19,701 nt of DNA, taken from NCBI GenBank assembly GCA_023392995.1, contig JAEWMZ010000078.1, positions 1 through 19,701 on the forward strand, given 5' to 3'. The position numbers and the translations under genes were made by a program. This DNA is from Bacillota bacterium. Its GTDB lineage: Bacteria; Bacillota; Clostridia; Lachnospirales; Lachnospiraceae. The notes below the pieces were generated by a model that was given only the letters and a program-made list of their open reading frames with translations, had not been told where the DNA came from and made no database searches. Of the stretch, positions 1 through 6,441 are shown in pieces (the first letter of the stretch is position 1; each line of letters begins with the position of its first letter).

Positions 1-2
1 CC

Positions 3-923
3 TCTCTGACGAAGCTCTATACAACGACGGCGGTACTTTATCTGATCCAACAGGGAAGACTTAGACTTCAAGACAGCGTGGCGGTGTGCCTGCCAGCAGT
101 AAAAGAGTACCAAGACCTTTCAGGATATCTTGAACCAATTACAATAGAGCAGTTGCTTACCCATAGATCGGGATTACTTCCCTGGTATCCCTTCTATACA
201 CAGGAGAAAGAGTTCTTTGTGGCTCTTAAGGAGTTACTTGTTTACAAGCCAAAGCTAGATGGCATGAACTACAGTGATCTTAACTTTTTATTACTGGGCA
301 AAATTGTAGAGCAGTATGAAGGTATTTCATTGCCGGAGGCTTTTAGGGAGATGGGATTGTCCTGCTTAGCAGAGCCAGCCTATTTTCCGCCGGGGAGTGC
401 CTTGAGGGAGAAGCTTCTGAAGGAAGGACGGATTGCAATCTCTTGTTATGGAAACGTCGTAGAGGAGAAGATGTGTGCGGACAGGGGACTGAATTATCAT
501 AACTTTAGAGATCCATCCCTACCGGTGATAGGACAGGCAAATGACGGAAACTGTTGGTATTACTTTTCCGGTGTCAGTGGACATGCGGGTCTCTTTGCCC
601 CTGCTTATGCATTAATAAAACTAGGGCAGTTTTATCTTACAAGCCAAGAACCCTTGTTCAGAAGGGCAATGGAGGACACAGGCCTGGGACGAGGGCTGGG
701 GTTTGAAGTAGATAGCAAATATCCCATGGGCTGTGGCCACACTGGCTTTACAGGCACAAGTTTATGGCTTTCTCCACAAAATGGAGTGGGTGCAGTGATG
801 CTTACCAATCGGTTGGCTTACGAAAATGGTCAGCTGCCCAAGGATCTCAGTGTATTTCGCACAGAGTTCCATACGAGCATACTAAAGGATTTGGGTATGA
901 TAGGTGATTGCGAAACAATATAG
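3..923 (+). CDS. Serine beta-lactamase-like hydrolase (class C / PBP-like fold), 5' end missing
   Basis: The reading frame is open from the window edge, so the N-terminus is missing. Its first four visible residues are S-L-T-K (positions 3-14), the SxxK motif carrying the nucleophilic Ser and the general-base Lys of the beta-lactamase/D-Ala-D-Ala carboxypeptidase superfamily. Downstream are N-Y-S-D (Tyr codon at 270-272), matching the second YxN-type motif, and H-T-G (738-746) in place of the KTG triad. A GTG at 78 is not the start, because it lies downstream of the catalytic Ser. The family includes esterases, carboxypeptidases and muropeptide hydrolases, so the exact substrate cannot be called. 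The next gene is a GNAT acetyltransferase about 160 bp downstream on the same strand, separated by a long inverted repeat. No signal peptide can be judged because the true start is outside the window. Confidence 0.85.
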   Translation, partial: SLTKLYTTTAVLYLIQQGRLRLQDSVAVCLPAVKEYQDLSGYLEPITIEQLLTHRSGLLPWYPFYTQEKEFFVALKELLVYKPKLDGMNYSDLNFLLLGKIVEQYEGISLPEAFREMGLSCLAEPAYFPPGSALREKLLKEGRIAISCYGNVVEEKMCADRGLNYHNFRDPSLPVIGQANDGNCWYYFSGVSGHAGLFAPAYALIKLGQFYLTSQEPLFRRAMEDTGLGRGLGFEVDSKYPMGCGHTGFTGTSLWLSPQNGVGAVMLTNRLAYENGQLPKDLSVFRTEFHTSILKDLGMIGDCETI

Positions 924-931
924 TTTTTGCA

Positions 932-1021
932 ATTGTATAAACAACAAACTCTATTTCTTTGAGGGGGCGTTACCTTCGGGCTTAGATTCCGCTACGAAAA
1001 AGTATTTGTTGTTTATACAAT
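932..1021. repeat. Perfect 17-bp inverted repeat with 56-nt loop
   Basis: Arms at 932-948 (ATTGTATAAACAACAAA) and 1005-1021 are exact reverse complements. No T-tract follows, so it is not a typical intrinsic terminator. A 10-bp direct repeat TTTTGCAATT lies at 925-934, overlapping the left arm, and again at 1038-1047. It could be a small MITE-like insertion or a regulatory hairpin upstream of the acetyltransferase gene. Confidence 0.7.
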
Positions 1022-1083
1022 ATCTTCAGTTAATGAGTTTTGCAATTACCTAATTTACGTATTATATAAAAGGAGGAAACATC

Positions 1084-1563
1084 ATGTCCGATATGTTAGT
1101 CAATCTGCTTACCCTTCCCGATTCGATTCCTCTATTGGCATCGCTAAAGGAAAAAGGAATCCAGATAGTCCGGCCGTTGCCACCGGACAAACACAGGGTT
1201 TTGGACTGGATACGGGAGAACTCCTATGCCAGTGCTGCTTCAGAGTGCGATGTCTGTTTTTCCCATACACCGCTAAGCTGCTTTATTGCACTCCAGGGCA
1301 ATCAGATTCTTGGATATGCCTGTTATAATGCAACGGCACCGGACTTTTTTGGGCCAACGATGGTGCATATGTCTCACCAAGGAGTTGGGATTGGAAAGGC
1401 GCTTCTGCTAAGAAGTTTAGAGGCGTTGAGAGAACAGGGGTATGTATATGCCATTATCGGAGGGGTTGGCCCTGCAGAATATTATCAAAAATGTGTTGGT
1501 GCGGCGCTGATTCCGGATTCTACGCCTGGAATATATCGTTATTTTATTGGAGGTATGAAGTAA
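1084..1563 (+). CDS. GNAT-family N-acetyltransferase
   Basis: A 159-residue protein with the acetyl-CoA-binding motif A of Gcn5-related acetyltransferases: Q99-G-V-G-I-G-K, followed by the amphipathic helix ALLLRSLEALREQGY. The preceding strand region (FIALQGNQILGYACY) and the late G-x-x-P-A-E-Y-Y segment also fit the fold. The N-terminal 50 residues are less typical. The start is well supported by AGGAGG at 1071-1076, eight bases before the ATG. The acceptor substrate cannot be deduced. It lies behind a beta-lactamase-like hydrolase on the same strand, which could suggest a cell-wall-fragment role, but that is only an inference. The gene ends at a bidirectional hairpin terminator shared with the convergent EcsC gene. 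Confidence 0.85.
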   Translation: MSDMLVNLLTLPDSIPLLASLKEKGIQIVRPLPPDKHRVLDWIRENSYASAASECDVCFSHTPLSCFIALQGNQILGYACYNATAPDFFGPTMVHMSHQGVGIGKALLLRSLEALREQGYVYAIIGGVGPAEYYQKCVGAALIPDSTPGIYRYFIGGMK

Positions 1564-1701
1564 GGAAGTTTTTCGGGAATTCCATGGATAGGATCCAGAA
1601 AACAGCGGCGTTCACTCACCTCGTATTCTTATCTTCACAATTTGGATCAGAACTTTAAGGTTTGGAACAGAATTTCATATTTTATATCATATGGGAAAAT
1701 A

Positions 1702-1743
1702 AAAAATGCTAAATCCATGGTTTAATAGGGACTTAGCATTTTT
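1702..1743. terminator. Bidirectional intrinsic terminator between convergent genes
   Basis: An 11-bp perfect stem (AAAAATGCTAA at 1702-1712 with TTAGCATTTTT at 1733-1743) can be extended inward by TCC/GGA after one mismatch. A-tracts and T-tracts flank it on both strands. It lies between the GNAT gene (+) and the EcsC-family gene (-), so it can terminate both. Confidence 0.85.
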
Positions 1744-1778
1744 CATTTCGTTCATTTTCAGATATACCTTGGTAATTA

Positions 1779-2570
1779 CTAGGATAGTTTTTTCGCCAAG
1801 TAGCGCTTTTTATACTTGATACGTGCATAGCTGCTTATCTTATGAATAATATTGTAGTTAATAACTCCGCCGACTGCTCCGACAATTGGAATTCCTTGAA
1901 TAAACTTAGCCGTAAGCAGTGCTTCAGAAAAGAGATCAGAGGTCACATGCATTTGTTCATCAAAATTAATTTCACTTACAATATTCTGATCAATTTGGCT
2001 GCCAAGAGCTTCAACCTGTTTGTTACATTCCAATTGCAGTTCTTTCTTTGAGATAGCTCCGTTAATTAATAGAAGCATATAGGTTTTTTCTTCCTCGGTC
2101 TCATAATCGAAGCCATAGCTTAACGCTATTTCATTCAAGGTACGTATAATTACAGCGAGAAAAAGTGGTATGTCTGGAATACCGATCCCCAGAAAACCAA
2201 GGACTCCGCCTTCCACCACAGAAAAGGAGGAGTTAATTAATTTTGATTGATTCGAGGTTTTATCCAGACGTTTCATATGACGTTGATTCAGCTTTTTATT
2301 CAGAGCATAATCATTAACATCAAAATCCAAGGACAGTTTTTCCTTGTCATAGGTCTTTTCAATAAAAGGATTCCCCTTTTCAAAAATTAATTGAAAGCCC
2401 TTATAAAATGCAGCATTTAAGGTACTCTTAAGCTGTTGCGGAATAATACCTTCGATCTTATCCTTGATTGGCAGAATGGTTGATTTCATTAAATTGTTTT
2501 CCGGCTTATTTAATAGTTTATTTTCCTGTTTATCCAGTTGCTTTAAATGCTGCTCAAATGAATTCTTCAT
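1779..2570 (-). CDS. EcsC family protein
   Basis: A 263-residue protein matching the EcsC family. The central hydrophobic segment GVLGFLGIGIPDIPLFLAVI and the C-terminal hydrophobic segment KFIQGIPIVGAVGGVINYN, followed by a basic tail YKKRYLAKKLS, are characteristic. The N-terminal ~50 residues are charged and probably helical. EcsC is named after the third gene of the Bacillus subtilis ecs ABC-transporter operon. Stand-alone paralogues like this one are common in Firmicutes and have no defined biochemical role. No ABC transporter genes are adjacent. The ATG at 2570 has AGGAAGG about 12 bases upstream on the minus strand. The gene is convergent with the GNAT gene and divergent from the secreted protein downstream. 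Confidence 0.8.
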   Translation of the reverse strand: MKNSFEQHLKQLDKQENKLLNKPENNLMKSTILPIKDKIEGIIPQQLKSTLNAAFYKGFQLIFEKGNPFIEKTYDKEKLSLDFDVNDYALNKKLNQRHMKRLDKTSNQSKLINSSFSVVEGGVLGFLGIGIPDIPLFLAVIIRTLNEIALSYGFDYETEEEKTYMLLLINGAISKKELQLECNKQVEALGSQIDQNIVSEINFDEQMHVTSDLFSEALLTAKFIQGIPIVGAVGGVINYNIIHKISSYARIKYKKRYLAKKLS

Positions 2571-2785
2571 AAAAATGATGTTCCTTCCTATTCATATTCT
2601 AATGATACGGTTTACAAGAATTGAGTTTTTGTTTTATTATACATTTAACAAGGTCTTTTGTATAATTATAATCGCATTAAAAAAATAAATACATACCAGA
2701 AAATGATAATGTATAATATTGGGAAAGGAAGAGTAGAATATTACAAAATTATTAATGATATTACAGATTGATTAAAATTAAATAG

Positions 2786-2814
2786 TTGCATTTTTGTTAA
2801 TATTTTGATAGAAT
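2786..2814 (+). promoter_or_regulatory. SigA-type promoter for the exported repeat protein
   Basis: TTGCAT (2786-2791), a 17-nt spacer, and TAGAAT (2809-2814) give a near-consensus vegetative promoter. Transcription would start near 2821, leaving a leader of about 40 nt before the ATG at 2860. Confidence 0.65.
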
Positions 2815-2859
2815 AGAAGAAACTGATTAATCTATGTTTGGCAAATTTAAGGAGAATCA

Positions 2860-3768
2860 ATGAAGCTTAAATATAAAAAAGTTATCTTAATAACGACAAT
2901 GAGCACTATGGGAATTGGTATTTTGACCTTATCTCTGAGTCAGAATAAAACCCGTGCTGAGGAAAATGTGAGCAAAAAATTGACAACAACTGCTGTAATG
3001 ACAATGGATACAGCTGTCGAAAGCGAAGAGGATAGAATGGCAGCGTCATCAGCTGATCTTTCAACAACCCCCATGCCTACGTTAGCTCCTACTCCAACAC
3101 CACTTCCGGTGTATGACGTTAAAGCGGATGGATATCCTAAGATATTGAAGATGTTTAAGGATTATTACACTGCAAAGGGTAATTGTGATGTTGAAGGCAT
3201 CAAAAAGCTTTTGAGTGACCCATCTAAGGTGGAAACTCAGGCAGAGCTTCAGGAGAAGACAAAGTATATTGAAAAATATGAAAAAATAAAGGCATATGTA
3301 AAAGACAGCTTTGAAAAGAATAGCTATATTGTATATGTTTATCACGAAATAAAATTTACGAATATCAGCACAACAATTCCAGGTCTCTCAAGATTCTATG
3401 TAATAACAGATGCGGATGGTAATCTTAAGATTTTCTCTGGAGATATGGATGCGGATACAAAGAGCTATTATGATGAAAGAATGAAAGATGAAGATGTAAT
3501 TGCTTTATTTGATATGACAAATGATAAGAGTGAAGCAGCAATGAAAAAGGATCAGGATTTGCAAAACTTTGTTAAAAAGATCAAAGAAGCTGCAAGTAAT
3601 GCAACCAAATCAGACTCATCAAAAAATACAGATAAAACAAAAGCGGATACTGCAAAGTCGGATAAAGCAAAAGCGGATACTGCAAAGTCGGATAAAGCAA
3701 AAGCGGATGAGACAAAGGATGCGGCGAAAACCAGTACAGCAAAAACAGATACCGCAAAGTCCAATTAA
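2860..3768 (+). CDS. Exported protein with NTF2-like central region and Lys/Ala/Asp repeat tail
   Basis: A 302-residue protein. Residues 1-33 form a signal peptide: basic MKLKYKK, then a hydrophobic core, then a likely cleavage near T-R-A. Residues ~68-86 are a Pro/Thr linker (PMPTLAPTPTPLP). Residues ~88-235 form a globular alpha/beta region (YPKILKMFKDYYTAKGNCD, then FYVITDADGNLKIFSG) whose pattern suggests an NTF2/SnoaL-like fold. That assignment is tentative. Residues ~245-302 are low complexity, built from the 10-residue unit DKAKADTAKS. The 30-bp DNA repeats behind it are listed separately. AAGGAG lies at 2849-2854, five bases before the ATG. No LPXTG or lipobox is visible, so it may be freely secreted or held to the wall by charge. 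Function unknown. Confidence 0.75.
   Translation: MKLKYKKVILITTMSTMGIGILTLSLSQNKTRAEENVSKKLTTTAVMTMDTAVESEEDRMAASSADLSTTPMPTLAPTPTPLPVYDVKADGYPKILKMFKDYYTAKGNCDVEGIKKLLSDPSKVETQAELQEKTKYIEKYEKIKAYVKDSFEKNSYIVYVYHEIKFTNISTTIPGLSRFYVITDADGNLKIFSGDMDADTKSYYDERMKDEDVIALFDMTNDKSEAAMKKDQDLQNFVKKIKEAASNATKSDSSKNTDKTKADTAKSDKAKADTAKSDKAKADETKDAAKTSTAKTDTAKSN
3631..3720 (+). repeat. 30-bp in-frame tandem repeat, three units
   Basis: Units at 3631-3660, 3661-3690 and 3691-3720. The first two differ at one base; the third diverges in its last third. Each encodes DKAKADTAKS or a close variant in the exported protein. The length is a multiple of three, so copy-number change would keep the frame. Confidence 0.9.
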
Positions 3769-3826
3769 AAAACGATAGCTTTCGGTTAAGTGGATGAGTA
3801 CCGAAGGAACTGAATAAATTAACGGC

Positions 3827-3868
3827 AACTCCTTATACTATTAAAAAAAGTATAAGGAGTTTATTTTT
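3827..3868 (+). terminator. Intrinsic terminator whose 3' arm contains the next gene's ribosome binding site
   Basis: A perfect 13-bp stem (3827-3839 with 3849-3861), a 9-nt A-rich loop, then TATTTTT. It has the shape of a rho-independent terminator for the exported repeat protein. The 3' arm contains AAGGAG (3854-3859), the only plausible Shine-Dalgarno for the gene starting at 3869, so the site is fully paired in the folded RNA. Confidence 0.75.
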
Positions 3869-4303
3869 ATGATTGGAAATGTTGATTTAGATCTATTGGA
3901 AAAGACGTATCAGAATGCTTCCATTGGTATTACAGCTATAAAGGCAGTACTGGACAAAGCAGAAAATCAAGAGCTAAATAAAGAACTTCATAAGCAATTA
4001 AAGGATTATCAGGAAATAGCTGCAAAATCCAGGGATGAATTATTAAAAAGCGGAACCAAGGTAAAGGAGCAATCACTTTATGTAAAAGCAATGATGAAGG
4101 GTAACGTTAAGATGAATACGATCATGAGACCCTCAGATAGCAGCATTGCCCAGATGGTAATTCAGGGAAGTACGATGGGTATTACACAGATGACAAAGCT
4201 AATTCATGCAAAGCCGAATGCAGATGGTGTTAGTAAAGATATAGCGAATGAATTTGTAAAGAAAGAAGAAATGAATATCGAAGTAATGAAAAATTATCTG
4301 TAA
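3869..4303 (+). CDS. Small helical protein, possibly ferritin-like/DUF2383-like four-helix bundle
   Basis: A 144-residue cytosolic protein with no signal peptide. It is almost entirely predicted helix: an N-terminal pair of amphipathic helices (LEKTYQNASIGITAIKAVLD and the E-L-H-K-Q-L-K-D-Y-Q-E-I-A segment), a Gly/Lys-rich hinge around residue 70, then a second helical half (IAQMVIQGSTMGITQMTKLI, and DIANEFVKKEEMNIEVMKNYL). The Q/E-rich duplicated arrangement resembles ferritin-like or DUF2383-like bundles of about 145 residues, but no clear metal ligand set (ExxH) is visible. The family call is therefore weak. Start ATG at 3869 is nine bases from AAGGAG, which is buried in a terminator-like hairpin (separate entry). 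Function unknown. Confidence 0.6.
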   Translation: MIGNVDLDLLEKTYQNASIGITAIKAVLDKAENQELNKELHKQLKDYQEIAAKSRDELLKSGTKVKEQSLYVKAMMKGNVKMNTIMRPSDSSIAQMVIQGSTMGITQMTKLIHAKPNADGVSKDIANEFVKKEEMNIEVMKNYL

Positions 4304-4317
4304 AAGGCAGAAGGCAT

Positions 4318-4436
4318 AAGTGTGAAAAAAAATTCTAAGGCGCCAAAATACGCCGCCTAAGAATTTCTATGCTTCACACTTGGAAGAACGCAAATACAGC
4401 GCTCTTCGTCCTATGTTTGTGCTGCCTATGGCAGCA
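4318..4436 (+). other. Cluster of three consecutive hairpins in an intergenic region
   Basis: Hairpin 1 is nested: outer stem AAGTGTGAA/TTCACACTT (4318-4326 with 4373-4381), inner stem 4330-4342 with 4354-4366 (12 of 13 pairs). Hairpin 2 pairs 4383-4391 with 4399-4407 (8 of 9). Hairpin 3 is TGCTGCC/GGCAGCA (4420-4426 with 4430-4436) with a 3-nt loop. None is followed by a good T-tract, so this could be a structured non-coding RNA or a repeat element. Apart from this and the hairpin at 4666, I see no other gene in 4304-4852. Confidence 0.5.
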
Positions 4437-4665
4437 TGTCGGGAAGTCTGAAACAATAAGAGTGAGTGTCCATATCTAAGGATCTATTTAGTAAGGATGT
4501 CTGAAAGATAAGTCTTCATTAAATAACATATCCACTGTTATGGGTACATTATGGATTTAAATGTCGATAAAAACAAGGTCAAGATAATAATGAAAGACAA
4601 GATAAAATAAAAATGACAGAAAGTAATATAGCCGAATGAGAATAAATAAGAAAGCAAGATTACAG

Positions 4666-4708
4666 GACTGCTGTTAGGAGGCGTGAGTTTCGAACAGCAG
4701 TCATTTTT
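4666..4708 (+). terminator. Terminator-like hairpin upstream of the pseudouridine synthase gene
   Basis: A 10-bp perfect stem GACTGCTGTT/AACAGCAGTC (4666-4675 with 4693-4702) with a 17-nt loop, followed by ATTTTTA. It could end transcription from upstream or act as an attenuator in the leader of the following gene. Confidence 0.6.
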
Positions 4709-4852
4709 ATAGCTATTATAGGGTGTTTCAGTTATATTCGTCTTTGTTAAAGGAGTGAAAAACAAGTGGACTTGAGGGTCTAAATCAAGTATAATTATGT
4801 GATGGCAGAGACTGTAGCTATTACCGTTTTTGTGGAAAGGTATAGGTATGAT

Positions 4853-6373
4853 ATGGCGAAACGAACGAAAAGATTAACATCCGGGGAGGATGAAAGTAAT
4901 GAGATCAGAATTAATAAATTCCTTAGTGATTCAGGAGTTTGCTCCAGGCGGGAGGCAGATCGCTACATTATTGAGGGAAAGGTTAAAATAGACGGACAAA
5001 TAGCACAGATGGGCTCTAAGGTGACAACGGAAAGCGTAGTAACATTTTTGGACAAGCCGATAAAAAGAGAAGAGAAGCTGGTTTTGATTGCTTTTAATAA
5101 GCCGGAAGGAATTGTATGCACCACCGACCAAAGAGAGCCGGAGAATATCATTGATTTTATAAAATACGGTATGCGAATCTATCCGATTGGACGACTGGAT
5201 AAAGATTCAGAAGGTTTAATTCTTTTAACGAATGACGGTAACATTGTCAATAAGATTTTGCGAGCTGAATATCAGCATGAAAAGGAATATATTGTTCGTG
5301 TAAATAAAGAGATTACTGCAGAGTTTTTGCAGGGGATGTCCTCAGGCGTGCCCATCCTTGATACCGTTACAAATCCCTGTACTATTACGCAGATTGATAA
5401 AAACACCTTTAATATCATACTTACGCAAGGATTAAATAGACAAATCCGAAGAATGTGTGAATATTTTGGATACCGCGTCGTAACACTGACCAGAATTCGT
5501 ATTATGAATATCCAGTTAGGCAGACTAAAGACCGGGGACTATAGAAATGTTACAGAAAAAGAAATAGAAGAGCTGAGCCAGACCTTTCAGCAGCAAGAAG
5601 AACATAGAGCTGAGAAGCCAAAGTATGCTGCGAGTGATCGTGAAAAGAGCGGGTATGAAAAGATAAAACGCGGTAGACTTAAAGATAGTAAGCTGAACTA
5701 TGGCAAGGTCAAAAATGATATAAATAAGGCTAAGAATACAGAGCCTGACAAGGTAAAGTACGATAAAAGTAAGCCTGGGAGTGTAGAGCGTAATAAGGGT
5801 AAATACGATAGAAGTAAGTCTGAGAACGTAGAGCTTAATAAAGGCAAATACAATAGAAGTAAGTTTGGGAGCGTAGAGCCTAATAAGAGCAAATACGATA
5901 AAAGTAACTCTGGGAATGTGGAGTTTGATAAGGATAAACATGAAAGCAAGCTTAATAGCGCGGAGACCCATAAGTCGAATTTCAATAAAGTTAGGCTTGA
6001 GAGTACTGAACATGAAAAAGTTACAAAGTACGGTAAGACTAAGTATGAAAAGACGGAACACAAGAAAGGGAGATACGGTAAGGCTAGTCTAGAGAAGATG
6101 GAACCTGCTAAGTCTGGCTACAATGAAGGCAGACATGAGAAATCAGAATATGATCAGGTAAATGATCGGAAACCGCATTATAAAAAGGGCGAATTCGCTA
6201 AGAGCAGTCACCAGATCAAACGAAGCAGCAAAAATTCAAGCGAGCATGGCGCTGCAAAAAGAGACGATATGAAAGGCATAAAGAGCGAAGGTACTAGAGT
6301 TTCTAAGGGAGATAAAAGAAATGCTCCGAAAAGATATTCGAATCAGGGAAAAAGAAATTCAGGGAAAAAGTAA
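4853..6373 (+). CDS. rluF: 23S rRNA pseudouridine synthase, RluF type, with long repetitive basic tail
   Basis: Residues ~18-70 are an S4 RNA-binding domain (IRINKFLSDSGVCSRREADR). Residues ~75-240 are the RsuA/RluB/E/F catalytic domain with G-R-L-D116 containing the catalytic Asp, and the signature GLNRQIRRMCEYFGYRV, which fits RluF (E. coli RluF modifies U2604 of 23S rRNA). After about residue 240 comes a tail of ~265 residues, very rich in Lys, Tyr, Ser and Glu and partly built from a 15-residue repeat. The E. coli enzyme is about 290 residues with a short basic tail, so this extension is unusual. I chose ATG 4853 (506 residues) because GGAAAGG lies at 4834-4840 and the S4 domain follows. 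A GTG at 4799 gives 18 more residues but has no ribosome binding site. A TATAAT at 4790-4795 would start the transcript just inside that longer frame. ligA follows 68 bp downstream, probably cotranscribed. Confidence 0.85.
   Translation: MAKRTKRLTSGEDESNEIRINKFLSDSGVCSRREADRYIIEGKVKIDGQIAQMGSKVTTESVVTFLDKPIKREEKLVLIAFNKPEGIVCTTDQREPENIIDFIKYGMRIYPIGRLDKDSEGLILLTNDGNIVNKILRAEYQHEKEYIVRVNKEITAEFLQGMSSGVPILDTVTNPCTITQIDKNTFNIILTQGLNRQIRRMCEYFGYRVVTLTRIRIMNIQLGRLKTGDYRNVTEKEIEELSQTFQQQEEHRAEKPKYAASDREKSGYEKIKRGRLKDSKLNYGKVKNDINKAKNTEPDKVKYDKSKPGSVERNKGKYDRSKSENVELNKGKYNRSKFGSVEPNKSKYDKSNSGNVEFDKDKHESKLNSAETHKSNFNKVRLESTEHEKVTKYGKTKYEKTEHKKGRYGKASLEKMEPAKSGYNEGRHEKSEYDQVNDRKPHYKKGEFAKSSHQIKRSSKNSSEHGAAKRDDMKGIKSEGTRVSKGDKRNAPKRYSNQGKRNSGKK
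5750..5929 (+). repeat. 45-bp tandem repeat inside the rluF tail, four clear units
   Basis: Units at 5750-5794, 5795-5839, 5840-5884 and 5885-5929, each coding for a 15-residue K-x-K-Y-(D/N)-(K/R)-S-K-x-x-x-V-E-x-N type unit. More degenerate copies continue to about 6150. All are in frame. Confidence 0.85.
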
Positions 6374-6441
6374 TTCTGGTAAAAAGAAATTCAGATAGTA
6401 AAAGATAGAAATACAAGTAATGAAGGAAGGTTTAGTAAGCC

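Noticed and set aside
4768..4785. Five-codon leader ORF (GTG ... TAA) preceded by AAAGGAG, ahead of rluF
   Set aside because: Well-placed ribosome site but no amino-acid bias suggesting attenuation. A TATAAT at 4790 implies transcription starts after it.
4799..4852. N-terminal extension of RluF from GTG 4799
   Set aside because: No Shine-Dalgarno, and the extension lies outside the S4 domain. ATG 4853 is better placed.
5525..6061. Long minus-strand frames opposite the rluF tail
   Set aside because: They are the complement of a Lys/Tyr/Ser-rich repeat, which automatically gives Leu/Phe/Ser-rich hydrophobic translations.
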